NCBI GenBank assembly: GCA_000961695.1
Contig: LADW01000068.1
Span: 1 to 64,000, forward strand
DNA from: Hyphomonadaceae bacterium BRH_c29
GTDB taxonomy: Bacteria > Pseudomonadota > Alphaproteobacteria > Caulobacterales > Hyphomonadaceae
Reading direction: 5' to 3'
DNA length: 64,000 nt
The position numbers were made by a program, and so were the translations under genes. Below are positions 52,916 to 61,529 of this stretch, piece after piece. The notes under the pieces are model-generated. The model was not told the origin of the DNA and did no database searches. It worked only from the letters and a program-made list of their open reading frames with translations. Each line of letters opens with the position of its first letter. Position 1 is the stretch's first letter.

Positions 52916-53000
52916 CCGTGTGCCGGAGATGGACCTCCAAGGCGCCCAGCGCGGTCTGGCTTGTTTTTAGTCCGCTCCTGCAGCGGCCATGTCCTTCCAG

Positions 53001-55640
53001 CTATCCTTTCCCATCGTCCCGCAGGATACCGGACTCCAGGAGTAATCGGTCCATCCGGTTCCATATGTCCCGGATATTGGCCGGGCTGGAAGGACCATGT
53101 CCTTCGCCCCAATAGCGGACATAACGGGCTTCCTTGCCCGCCCGGCAGAGGGCCCCGAACATTTCGTCGAATTGAGTCATGCCGATATAGTCCATGTCCG
53201 AATGGACAAGCAGGACCGGGATCTCAATATCCGGGGCAAGGATGACGGGACTCGTCGCCGCATAGGCAGATGGGTCCTCGAATGGTGTTTCGCCGAACCC
53301 GAACGGGCACCGGTTCTGGGCGCCCTCGCCGACACAGTCATAACGCCAGCGATTGTCGCCGCCATTCTGGTCAAGATGCAGGTAGGTGGCGATGCCGCGC
53401 GCTCCAAAATAGTGGCTGATATAGTCCGCCCACCCATTTATGGCGATCACCGCCGCAAACCGGTCAGACTTTGCAGCGATGTATAATGCTGCCACCGCGC
53501 CCTGGCTGACGCCGAGCAGGACGATCCGGTCCGGGTCGGCATAGCCCTGCTCGACGAGTGCCTTTGCTGCCTGTTCGACGAGGTCCGGCATCCCGCCGAT
53601 CGGTGCCTCGGCCGTCCGGGCAAAATCGAGCTGCATGGCCGGGCGAAAATAGATGGCCCCCCGGCTTGTCCAGAGATCGGAGGCGAACGCTTCCGGCCGT
53701 GGCATGTCCCGTACATGGGTGCAACGCCCCGGGAGCCCGATCGGATAGATGTCCAGGACGACCGGGTATCGCTGGCCGGGCCGGTAATCCGGCGGCAAGC
53801 TCAGGCAGCCTTCCACTGTCCTGTCGGGTTGGTCCCCCTTAGGATCCGAGAGCGTGTAGTGCAGGCTTGTTTCCGGGACCGACAGGGTCTGGTCCAGGCC
53901 GCCATTAATGCGCGCAAACAGCTGGGATTGACGGCCCTCCCGAAGCAGGACGAGCTCTGTCGCGCTTCCTGCTCGCCGCGTCACTAGCGCTGCGGAGGCG
54001 GATGCCGAGGCGGCGAGCAGGCGGGCATCTGTGAGATCGATATCGACCTTTCCGGTTTCCCGGCTCCCCCAACTGGGGCCAATGAACCGGACGGCGCGGT
54101 CGGCGCCATCCGCGCTGCGCACAAGGACCGAGCGCGCGGCTGGGTCTGTCGGTGTACGCCTTTCCTGTGAGCTGAACCGGAACTCCCCCGACCAGCTATG
54201 TGCCGGGACAATTTCGTAGGGCGGAGCGTAGGCCCCCTCCTCTAATGCGGGTGTCAGGCGCCGGGACTTCCCGTCAGATCCCGTGCGGAAAACCCCATCC
54301 GGGGAAAGCACTGTGAGGTGATTTTCATCCGCGCCGAGCAATTGCGGGGAGACCGCCTTGAGGCCGCTCGTGAGGCGTTTCGGTCCTTCTTCCAACAGCG
54401 CATACCAACCATAGGATCCGCCCGAAGCCGACCGGGCATAAACGACCGGACCGTCATCCAGAAGTGCCCCCGCAACCGGGCCAGAAAAGCCTGCCGGGTC
54501 CGGGGTCAGGTTCCGGTCGGCAAGCTGCAGGCCGTCATGCGCAGCGAGGACAGGCTTCAGCGTCGCGGCATCAAACACGTAATAGTCGCCATCCGCCACC
54601 GTCTTGCCTTTTGCCCAGCCGAAGACGGAAACCCGGTCTCTCCTTGCTGACCAAGTAATCGAACCGGGATCCACCGTATACGGCACCGCCGCGTCCCGCG
54701 CTTCGCCGCTGTCCCGGTCAATGACACGGAACGCATACCGGCGGTCGAACCTTGGATGCGTGAGCGCGGTTTCGAGCGGCACGTCGGCGGGAGGACGGAC
54801 CCGCTCCCCAACGCGGGCGGCGGCAACATATTGACCGTCCGGGGAGGCTTTCGGGGCGGCATGGCGCCCAGCTGCGACGGGCCGCGCCGTGCCCGCCGCA
54901 AGATCAAACGCCATGAGCGTGCCCTCAGCCCAGTCCTCCGACCGGTCACGCCCCGTACTGGACATTTCAGAGGCGGTCGTCTCCTTCCCTCGCCAGGCTG
55001 CATTCCAGTCCTGCCAGAGCATCTGACCGATAAGACCGCGAGCATGACGCTCTGAACCTGGAAGGTCATCCGGCCGCACCGGCATCAGGAACGCATGCTC
55101 GGACACCCACTCGATCCGCTCATTCCAGCTGAACAGGGTGAAATAGCCATCCCGGAAATCCGGCTCTCCGTCGAACCGGACGCAGTCGTTCTTTCCAAGC
55201 TGGCACCCGACGAAGCGGAGACGCCCGGCCTTGTGCTCGAGCACCAGAACCCAGCGGCTGTCAGGGGAAATGCCCGCCAGGTAATTCGTTGCGTCGATAT
55301 CAAGGCCGGGCTGGAGGCGCGGCGGCCCGTCCGCTGCGACCTCCTTGACCCAGAGCTGGTGACCGGAGAGGCCATAAGCATAGAGCCAGTAGGAATAGTC
55401 CCCAAGATGGTCATAAGGCGGGGTGACATTGTAGGCGAGCCATTTGCCATCCGGGCTGAACTGCGCTTGCCCATAGACGGCAAGGCCTAGCACGTCCTCG
55501 ACGCTTATCTTGTGTTGCGCCAGCCCCTCGGGCGCTGCACCGGCCGACGCCAGGCCCACCAGGCCTAACGCCCCCGCAAGGACGGCCGCGATCATGACCC
55601 GCCAAGCTTGCACCAGGCACGATCCTGTTTCCCGGCCCAT
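53001..55640 (-). CDS. Lasso peptide isopeptidase (AtxE type, S9-like)
   Basis: Predicted to open the macrolactam of the imported lasso peptide. The 879-residue protein has an N-terminal signal sequence (VMIAAVLAGALGLVGLASAGAA), a seven-bladed beta-propeller region (FSPDGKWLAYNV, ASPDGQYVAAARVG and others), and a C-terminal prolyl-oligopeptidase-like alpha/beta hydrolase. The nucleophile Ser is in VLLGVSQGAVAALYIA, an Asp in LLVHSDMDYIG, and the His in RYWGEGHGPSSPANI. These features match the isopeptidases of astexin-type clusters. It begins two bases after the TonB receptor gene, as in those clusters. The signal points to a periplasmic location. Confidence 0.88.
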   Translation of the reverse strand: MGRETGSCLVQAWRVMIAAVLAGALGLVGLASAGAAPEGLAQHKISVEDVLGLAVYGQAQFSPDGKWLAYNVTPPYDHLGDYSYWLYAYGLSGHQLWVKEVAADGPPRLQPGLDIDATNYLAGISPDSRWVLVLEHKAGRLRFVGCQLGKNDCVRFDGEPDFRDGYFTLFSWNERIEWVSEHAFLMPVRPDDLPGSERHARGLIGQMLWQDWNAAWRGKETTASEMSSTGRDRSEDWAEGTLMAFDLAAGTARPVAAGRHAAPKASPDGQYVAAARVGERVRPPADVPLETALTHPRFDRRYAFRVIDRDSGEARDAAVPYTVDPGSITWSARRDRVSVFGWAKGKTVADGDYYVFDAATLKPVLAAHDGLQLADRNLTPDPAGFSGPVAGALLDDGPVVYARSASGGSYGWYALLEEGPKRLTSGLKAVSPQLLGADENHLTVLSPDGVFRTGSDGKSRRLTPALEEGAYAPPYEIVPAHSWSGEFRFSSQERRTPTDPAARSVLVRSADGADRAVRFIGPSWGSRETGKVDIDLTDARLLAASASASAALVTRRAGSATELVLLREGRQSQLFARINGGLDQTLSVPETSLHYTLSDPKGDQPDRTVEGCLSLPPDYRPGQRYPVVLDIYPIGLPGRCTHVRDMPRPEAFASDLWTSRGAIYFRPAMQLDFARTAEAPIGGMPDLVEQAAKALVEQGYADPDRIVLLGVSQGAVAALYIAAKSDRFAAVIAINGWADYISHYFGARGIATYLHLDQNGGDNRWRYDCVGEGAQNRCPFGFGETPFEDPSAYAATSPVILAPDIEIPVLLVHSDMDYIGMTQFDEMFGALCRAGKEARYVRYWGEGHGPSSPANIRDIWNRMDRLLLESGILRDDGKG

Positions 55641-55642
55641 GG

Positions 55643-58408
55643 TCAGAACGCCTTGCGAAGCTCAACGGCGACGAACCGCCCGACCGGCGAAGCATTCGCC
55701 GGATCGTAGCCCGAGACCAGGTTGGCGCCGAGGGTCGGGGTCGCCGGTGGGGCCTTGTCGAACAGGTTTGTGACCGAGAGCGTGGTTTGCACGCCTTTCA
55801 GCCAGGAGTGCCCGGATGGATCGAACGCATAGGAAAAGGTTGCGTCCGCTGTCGTCCAGGATGAAATCGGCTCGGAGGCTGCGGTCGTATCCGTGCGGTA
55901 GCTGCCTGTATGGTTGACGAACAGGTTCCCGGTAAAGCCGCCCCGGGCAAAGCCGGCGCTGGCCCGCAATTTCAAGCTGGCCGGGTTCAGGAATGTGTCC
56001 AGCACACTGACTTCGGGCGTCGTGGACGATGCTTGACGGGTAAAGTCCAGGATCTTGTTGGCATTCACCCCTGCCGTCCAACGGCCTGCGTCTGTCTCGA
56101 CGGAATAGTCGAGCTGGAAGTCGATCCCCCGCGTCTTGGTCGAGGCAAGATTGCGGACAAGGTTCACCTTGTTGATGATGCCGACATTTTCCAGCGACCC
56201 GCCAAGGTACAGGATCGGCGCCTGCGACAGCGAGGCGGCCGTCTCGGCGACCTCGTCCGCATCCGGAAAAAAGACGATTGTCCCGTCCGGGAAGGCGGAT
56301 GAATCGGCCCAGGCTATATTTGGGGCGACATACCAGCTGGTGCCGCCCGGCACGGGTGACTGGCCAAGGCGCCCATCGAAGGAGATGTCGTAAAAGGTCG
56401 AATGCACAGCCCAGTCATGGGGTCCGCGCGACAGAGAGTAATCCAGCCCCGCTGTGAAGGTCCGCGATTCTTCTGGCTGCAGGTTCTCTCCCGTCCCCGA
56501 CACAAACATCATATCGACATCAAGCGAAGGGTCCGGCAAGGCGACACCATAGGCGGCTGCCATGTAGGCATACGGCACCACGATCGCGCCGCGGTCGAGC
56601 GCACCAACATAGCCCAGAGCCGGCGGGGCGAACGAGGTACTGTAGGAACTCCGGAGATTGAGATCGGAAACAGGCGACCACAGCAAGCCCACCTTCGGAT
56701 TGGAGGACGTTCCAAAATCGGAATAATCGTCCAATCGCCCCGACAGGCTGAGTTCGAACCGCTCGATCCCGGGCACGGCATTGCCCGCCCCCACAACCGG
56801 CACAAGGAGTTCGGCATAGGCCGACGCGACCCGCCGATTCCCGTCCCTCGTGGGCGCAGATCCTGCAACCCGGCTTTCGAGGCCCTCCTCGCGGTAATGA
56901 GCGCCAAAGGCAACACTCAGCTCGCCGCCCGGTAGGCGAGCCAGCGTCCCATTGGTGAGCAGGTCAAGGGACCAGACATCCGAATTTGTTCGGACCTCAT
57001 AGGAAGTTCCAGACGCGCCGGTTAGAGGGGCCTGCAGGAAATCCTGATCATTGCGGATCTCGCTATAGGCGCCTTTCAAGCGCACTGACCAGTTTGTCGA
57101 CAGATCATAGGCGAGATCGCCCGCAAGTGACAGAGTGTCCGATTTCGACCCGGACGTCTGAAGGAGGCTTGTCGCCCCAGCCAGAATCGCTGTGCTCTCG
57201 GCTTTACGGCTAGAATAGAGCCCGGAACCGGAGAGTTTCAGTCCGGGCGCGAGATCCTGACTGAAGGCAAGGAGTGCGCTATCGCGTCTCTGGCCCGGAA
57301 GCAGGTCGAACCTGTCCCGATCGGAGATCGCAACCCCGCTGTTGAGCGTCGGCGCGGCAATGTCCGGCCGGTCGGCGAGGGTCAGGTTCCCCCGGTCGAA
57401 ATATTCATACGTAGCGAGAATGCTCCCACTGTCCCATGCCGTGCCAAGTGTCTGGCTCGCGCGCGTCTCTGCAAGGCCGCCATCCGTGACGCGGCCATAA
57501 TGGAGCATGGTTTCGGCGCCGTCGAAATCTTCGCGCAGAACGAAGTTGATGACGCCTGCGACAGCATCGCCACCATAGATGGCCGATGCCCCGTCAGTCA
57601 GGACATCCACACGCTCAAGGGCCGAGACCGGGATCATGGAAAGGTCGACGAAATCGCCAACTGTGGACGTTGGCGCGACCCGGTTTCCATTCAGAAGCAC
57701 GAGTGTCCCGCCGGATCCGAGCCCCCTCAGGTTTCCGCCCGTGCCAAGCGTATTGTTCTTCGCAGAACTGAAATCCTCAGGCAGCCCGCCCGGTGCGAAT
57801 TCGGTCGACCCGCCCCCGAAATTTTGCGGCAGAGACCGGATGAATTGCTCGGTCGTCGACGCTCCGGAATTCAGAATGTCCTCGCGCCCATAGATGAACA
57901 GCGGTGAACTCTCAGGTGTAATTCCCCGCAGGCTGGTGCCCGTGACGGTTATCTTTTCAGCGCGCAAAGTGTCACTGTATGCGTCTGCCGGATCCGGCTC
58001 CGGCGTTACAGGTGTCTTTTCAATCCTTTCCGGTTCAGGCGCCGGAGGTGAAGGGGCCTCAGCTTGCGTGGCTTCCTCACGAATAAGGAAGGCCTGCCCC
58101 TCACCCCGGACGGCTTTGAACCCTGTGCCTTTCAACAATTGATCAAGCGCCGTCCCGGGATCGAAACGTCCGGATACACCCTTTGTCCCGTGACCGGAGA
58201 CCCGTGCCTTGGAGAAGAGCAATGGCGCGCCCGACTGGGCCGAGAACTGCTGCAATGCGGCGTCGAGCGAAGTCGCCTCGATCTGGAATTCGACGACCTG
58301 CCCCTTTGTTGCTTCGTCTGCCTGAACCTCTGCAGCGCCTGCTGCGAAGACAACCGCCATAGCAGCCGCCCGCATCAGAATCTGGCGATCATATCTTGTC
58401 GAATTCAT
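55643..58408 (-). CDS. TonB-dependent receptor with N-terminal signalling (STN) domain
   Basis: A 921-residue outer-membrane transporter. It starts at the Met at 58408 (MNSTRYDRQILMRAAAMAVVFAAGAA, signal peptide). It then has an STN domain (LDAALQQFSAQSGAPLLFSKARVSG), which signals to FecR; a Pro/Glu-rich linker; a plug (EDILNSGASTTEQFIRSLPQNFGGG, LGSGGTLVLLNGNRVAP); and a 22-strand-type barrel ending in VAVELRKAF with the expected C-terminal aromatic. With the adjacent isopeptidase it probably imports the lasso peptide. FecR and FecI lie upstream on the same strand. Confidence 0.9.
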   Translation of the reverse strand: MNSTRYDRQILMRAAAMAVVFAAGAAEVQADEATKGQVVEFQIEATSLDAALQQFSAQSGAPLLFSKARVSGHGTKGVSGRFDPGTALDQLLKGTGFKAVRGEGQAFLIREEATQAEAPSPPAPEPERIEKTPVTPEPDPADAYSDTLRAEKITVTGTSLRGITPESSPLFIYGREDILNSGASTTEQFIRSLPQNFGGGSTEFAPGGLPEDFSSAKNNTLGTGGNLRGLGSGGTLVLLNGNRVAPTSTVGDFVDLSMIPVSALERVDVLTDGASAIYGGDAVAGVINFVLREDFDGAETMLHYGRVTDGGLAETRASQTLGTAWDSGSILATYEYFDRGNLTLADRPDIAAPTLNSGVAISDRDRFDLLPGQRRDSALLAFSQDLAPGLKLSGSGLYSSRKAESTAILAGATSLLQTSGSKSDTLSLAGDLAYDLSTNWSVRLKGAYSEIRNDQDFLQAPLTGASGTSYEVRTNSDVWSLDLLTNGTLARLPGGELSVAFGAHYREEGLESRVAGSAPTRDGNRRVASAYAELLVPVVGAGNAVPGIERFELSLSGRLDDYSDFGTSSNPKVGLLWSPVSDLNLRSSYSTSFAPPALGYVGALDRGAIVVPYAYMAAAYGVALPDPSLDVDMMFVSGTGENLQPEESRTFTAGLDYSLSRGPHDWAVHSTFYDISFDGRLGQSPVPGGTSWYVAPNIAWADSSAFPDGTIVFFPDADEVAETAASLSQAPILYLGGSLENVGIINKVNLVRNLASTKTRGIDFQLDYSVETDAGRWTAGVNANKILDFTRQASSTTPEVSVLDTFLNPASLKLRASAGFARGGFTGNLFVNHTGSYRTDTTAASEPISSWTTADATFSYAFDPSGHSWLKGVQTTLSVTNLFDKAPPATPTLGANLVSGYDPANASPVGRFVAVELRKAF

Positions 58409-58634
58409 GCTTGTTCCCCCTGCCGAACAGATTGGTGAGGACACGCGAACGATTTCAGCGCGTCTGTTCCCACCAACGAGCGCTTTTGGATTACTGGCAG
58501 AGAAATATCTGGCCGCAGGAAATTGGATCATCCGGGCGACAAATTTTCCTGGCGCTCGCGGCCTGGCACTTCATCCCGGAACGGATGTTCTGGAAAGCCC
58601 GGCCGAACGCTTTGATCAGAAAAGGTGTGCCGGC

Positions 58635-59669
58635 TTAATGGCGGGGTTCCGGATCGGGCAGCAGCAGGATCTCCTGCCCGGACCGTTCGGTGCGAACCGG
58701 CAGGATGTATTGGAGATTGGCGGCAAACGCTTCCTGCGCACCGGCAGGAAACGCGCCGCTTAGTCGCTCATTCGCAAGCGCCGGGTCTGCCAGGATCAAT
58801 CTTGTTTCAGAATACCGGTTCAGTTCGGCGACGACATCGCCCAGCAGCGCATCGTCGAACTGGAGAATACCCGACCGCCAGCTCGATGCTGCAACCGGAT
58901 CGACGGCCCTGACCGAGACGTCAGTGCTTCCGCCCATCAGGAGCTGCTCGCCCGGAACCAGGACATGTGTCCCGATCGGCTTGCGCGGCGCCTGGAACAG
59001 GCCGCGTCGTTTCTCTTCAGAGGCAAAAGCGTCAACAGAAACCGAGCCTTCCAGCAGCGTCACACGAGTCACATCGCCTTCCGCGAAGACATCGAACTCG
59101 GTTCCAAGAGCTTCGGTCTGGCTGACACGCGTTTTCACGATAAAAGGCCGGCCATCCCGGGTCACCTCGAACAGGGCCTCGCCAGATTGCAGCATGACGA
59201 TCCGGCGTGATTTCGAATAGCGAACCTCCGCGCTTGTGCGCGTATTGAGGGTCATGACCGTCCCATCGGGGAGATCAATGCTGCGCTGCTCGCCAAGGGC
59301 CGTCTGATAGGTGTCGACAGGCGCGTCAGCCCGGAAGAGCGGCAGGATGATGATCGCAGTCGGTAACGCGAGAATGGCTGCAAGGGCCGCGACCGCCCAG
59401 GTCACCAGGCGCTTTGCCTTACCTGGGCGGGGGCCTGTCGCCTGATTGGACAGGTTTGGTCTGCCGAAGGTTCTGGCGCCCTGCTGGAGGCTCCTGTCGA
59501 CCAGGCTCAGAGCGGACTGGACGTCCTGGAACGCCGAAGCATTTACGGAATCTGATTCCCAGGCATCAAAGGCATCCCATGTCTCCAATGACACATCGGG
59601 ATCCTGCAGGGCCGTATGCCAGCGCGCGGCCGCCTCCAGCCTGCGCTCATAGTCTTTCTTGTCACCCAT
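58635..59669 (-). CDS. FecR-type anti-sigma regulator
   Basis: A 344-residue inner-membrane protein. The cytosolic N-terminus has the DUF4880-like AARWHTALQDPDVSLETWDAFDAWESDS. A single membrane helix is at about 90-112 (LVTWAVAALAAILALPTAIIIL). The periplasmic FecR domain includes ALGEQRSIDLPDGTVMTLNTRTSAEVRYSKSRRIVMLQSGEALFEV and a C-terminal STN-like part. It passes the receptor signal to FecI. It starts nine bases after the fecI stop and is followed by a 226-base gap before the receptor gene. Confidence 0.93.
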   Translation of the reverse strand: MGDKKDYERRLEAAARWHTALQDPDVSLETWDAFDAWESDSVNASAFQDVQSALSLVDRSLQQGARTFGRPNLSNQATGPRPGKAKRLVTWAVAALAAILALPTAIIILPLFRADAPVDTYQTALGEQRSIDLPDGTVMTLNTRTSAEVRYSKSRRIVMLQSGEALFEVTRDGRPFIVKTRVSQTEALGTEFDVFAEGDVTRVTLLEGSVSVDAFASEEKRRGLFQAPRKPIGTHVLVPGEQLLMGGSTDVSVRAVDPVAASSWRSGILQFDDALLGDVVAELNRYSETRLILADPALANERLSGAFPAGAQEAFAANLQYILPVRTERSGQEILLLPDPEPRH

Positions 59670-59678
59670 GGTTCAAGC

Positions 59679-60353
59679 TCACCCGGTCCTGCCTGGCCGG
59701 CTGCGTTCAGCCCGGGCAAGGCCCTTCGTGATCGCCGCCAGCGCCTCGGCAATATCATTTCTGACAGTTCGGGGCGATACTTCAAGGCGCGCGGCGATCT
59801 CGTCATGGGTCAGGCGTTCCAGCCGGTGCAGGAGCAATGCCTGCTTTTGCCGAGGCTTCACGGCTTCCAGAATGGCAATGACAAGCTGGAGTGTTTCTGC
59901 GTCGATCAGTTTCTGTTCCGGGGGCACAGTGCGCATGCAGGCAAGCGTGTCGCCCTGGGAGCTGATCTCGGATGTGACCTGACGGCTACGGACACGGCTG
60001 GATTTCAGGTAATCGCGTGTCAGGTTGCGCAGGCTCGTAAAGAGCAGCGCCTGCACCTCATCGCCGTCCTTGTCCGGATAGGCCCGGCGAACAGACAGGA
60101 ATGCCTCCTGGACGAGATCTTCGGCGTCGGCATCATTCAAAATCCGCATCCGGCAGAAGCGCAGCAGCCGGTCATAAGTCTGGCGGTAGATCTGGGCAAA
60201 ACCAGCGGCGGTGGGATGTGGATTTATGGGGGATGCAGAACCTGCCGGCCCTGGCTTCCGGACCGGGTAACCGCGTTCTACGCCGGAAGGCTCAGCCCCC
60301 AGCCCTGGCCCGCCTTGCCCCGTGCTGGCATCAGACATGGCCGCACCTGGCAA
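59679..60353 (-). CDS. FecI-type ECF sigma factor
   Basis: A 224-residue extracytoplasmic-function sigma factor. Region 2 is FAQIYRQTYDRLLRFCRMRILNDADAEDLVQEAFLSVRRAY. Region 4 is LEAVKPRQKQALLLHRLERLTHDEIAARLEVSPRTVRNDIAEAL. The first 50 residues are an extra Gly/Pro-rich stretch without similarity, so the true start may be further in. Together with FecR and the STN receptor it completes a cell-surface signalling system for the lasso peptide. Confidence 0.92.
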   Translation of the reverse strand: MPGAAMSDASTGQGGPGLGAEPSGVERGYPVRKPGPAGSASPINPHPTAAGFAQIYRQTYDRLLRFCRMRILNDADAEDLVQEAFLSVRRAYPDKDGDEVQALLFTSLRNLTRDYLKSSRVRSRQVTSEISSQGDTLACMRTVPPEQKLIDAETLQLVIAILEAVKPRQKQALLLHRLERLTHDEIAARLEVSPRTVRNDIAEALAAITKGLARAERSRPGRTG

Positions 60354-60491
60354 ACCTGCCTTTTATGCGTCCCGAGCGATCAAAGCCTGCCGGGGTCATC
60401 TGTCCTGCCATTTCCGTTCCTCGTCCTGGCGTCGGATGGAATCGGCAAGGCTCCGGCAGCGAGACACCAAAAGGCGCGCAACAGGCAGACA

Positions 60492-60638
60492 TCATGCTTC
60501 AATCGGGGTTTCCGACGCCCCCTGGTCAAACCCGGATTGGCCCTGGATGCCGGACAGAATCCTTTAGCGAAGAGGTCGCGATGACGCCGCTTGCTCAGGA
60601 CTTCTGATGTCATGCTCTGACAGGGTTTCCGACGCCCC
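60492..60638 (-). promoter_or_regulatory. Duplicated GGAAACC motif upstream of fecI
   Basis: Two imperfect copies of a 29-30-base element (60492-60521 and 60610-60638, 118 bases apart), nearly identical over GGGGCGTCGGAAACC when read on the minus strand towards fecI. GGAAAC is a usual ECF -35 box, and ATGATGTC / ATGACATC follows at roughly -10 distance. They may be two autoregulated promoters. Confidence 0.4.
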
Positions 60639-60803
60639 GAGCATCCTTCGGGAAGGACACTAGGAGGAATCCTACCCCGCACGATCCGGATTGCAACCTT
60701 TTATTGAAAATTAGGTGGGCCGTCGGAAAACCGCGAAGCATGGGCAACGGGGCGCGGGTTTTGGAAAAACCTTATCGCCGCGCCGGCCCACCCGGATCCA
60801 ACT

Positions 60804-60929
60804 ATGCAGGCGCGTTCCTCAGAATTCAATTCCCGATGGGAAGTTGCGTTGCGCTGCTTCAAACCACTCATCCCGGCGGTGATCGTGCGCTCCCTTTTGG
60901 AGCAAGGATTTCGCACGTTTTACGAATGA
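60804..60929 (+). CDS. Possible 41-residue small protein
   Basis: ATG at 60804 to TGA at 60927. The product has a basic/hydrophobic centre (VALRCFKPLIPAVIVRSLLE). No clear ribosome site and no family recognised. It is listed only because it lies in a long empty stretch and looks protein-like; it may well be chance. Confidence 0.15.
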   Translation: MQARSSEFNSRWEVALRCFKPLIPAVIVRSLLEQGFRTFYE

Positions 60930-61096
60930 ATATTCAACGTCTTGTACGAACAAATATCGGAGGCGTTTTCTGAGGCTGACATGATCAGCCGAAACCCGTC
61001 CAGACAGTTTTCTGGCATTCCGATTGGCCTTAGCAACAACGTCTCGTCACCAGAATTAGGCATGCCCCCCCGAAAACGCCCGCCCACTCATGCCGG

Positions 61097-61166
61097 TTTT
61101 ACCGCTTTCGGTAAAAATCATCGCTCTGAAGCGCCTCCAGCTCCATATTTACCGAATTCGATAAAA
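61097..61166. promoter_or_regulatory. Two operator-like palindromes upstream of the decayed hipB
   Basis: TTTTACCGCTTTCGGTAAAA (61097-61116, perfect 8-bp arms) and a second copy at 61148-61165 (TTTACCG, AATT, CGATAAA, one mismatch), 50 bases apart. The second touches the start of the XRE remnant. Paired palindromes like these are typical autoregulatory operators of HipB-type antitoxins. Confidence 0.6.
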
Positions 61167-61167
61167 T

Positions 61168-61434
61168 GCACAGCTCACCGAGACTGGCGGCCGGATTCGC
61201 AGGACCCGCGACAAACGCGGGCTTCACCTGCATAAACTCGCGCGCCTGTCCGGCATTAGCGCGCCAGCCCTGTCGCTGATCGAAACAGGCAAGCGCGATC
61301 TGCGTCTGACAACACTGATCCGGATTGCCACTGCCCTGCGTGTCGCGCCAGGCGAGCTCCTGCAGGACCGGCCGGACAAGACGGCGCCCACTGGGCGGGG
61401 GCCTGAGGGCTATGATCTCGGAGATTACCGGTGA
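61168..61434 (+). pseudogene. XRE (HipB-like) antitoxin with frameshifted start
   Basis: The frame reads QLTETGGRIRRTRDKRGLHL and then HKLARLSGISAPALSLIETGKRDL, RIATALRVAPGELL, a clear Cro/CI HTH. It has no in-frame start: the ATG at 61166-61168 is followed by CACAGC, and one extra G (ATG GCA CAG) would restore M-A-Q-L-T. So a one-base loss has probably disabled the gene. It ends at 61434, overlapping the GTG of the hipA remnant. Translation from an unusual start cannot be excluded. Confidence 0.65.
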
Positions 61435-61529
61435 ACACGGACGTTCCGGTCTGATTCGACGCGCTCCATGTCGGCGACGTGTCTGCCCGCGTCAATGGCA
61501 CCCTCGCCTGGGCCCGCGACGCGGCTTAG
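61431..61529 (+). pseudogene. HipA N-terminal remnant with nonsense codon
   Basis: Starting at the GTG that overlaps the XRE stop, the frame reads VNTDVPV, stop (TGA at 61452), FDALHVGDVSARVNGTLAW, then ends at TAG 61527-61529. HipA proteins have Trp at the place of the TGA and the same W-x5-VG-x-L pattern, so the TGA is probably a mutated TGG. About 400 codons of toxin are missing; the stop overlaps the 3' end of the intact hipA on the other strand. Confidence 0.6.

Larger units (their letters stand above)
60354..61096. other. Non-coding region upstream of fecI
   Basis: About 740 bases with no convincing gene apart from a possible 41-codon frame (60804-60929). It contains the duplicated motif at 60492-60638, which is probably promoter DNA for fecI. 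The rest shows no motif I recognise. Confidence 0.5.

Noticed and set aside
52775-53245. A 156-codon frame starting as AbiEii
   Set aside because: After about 38 codons it is out of the toxin frame and then antisense to the isopeptidase gene; treated as a pseudogene.
60380-60682. A 100-codon minus-strand frame upstream of fecI
   Set aside because: It covers the duplicated promoter-like element, has low-complexity composition and no ribosome site.
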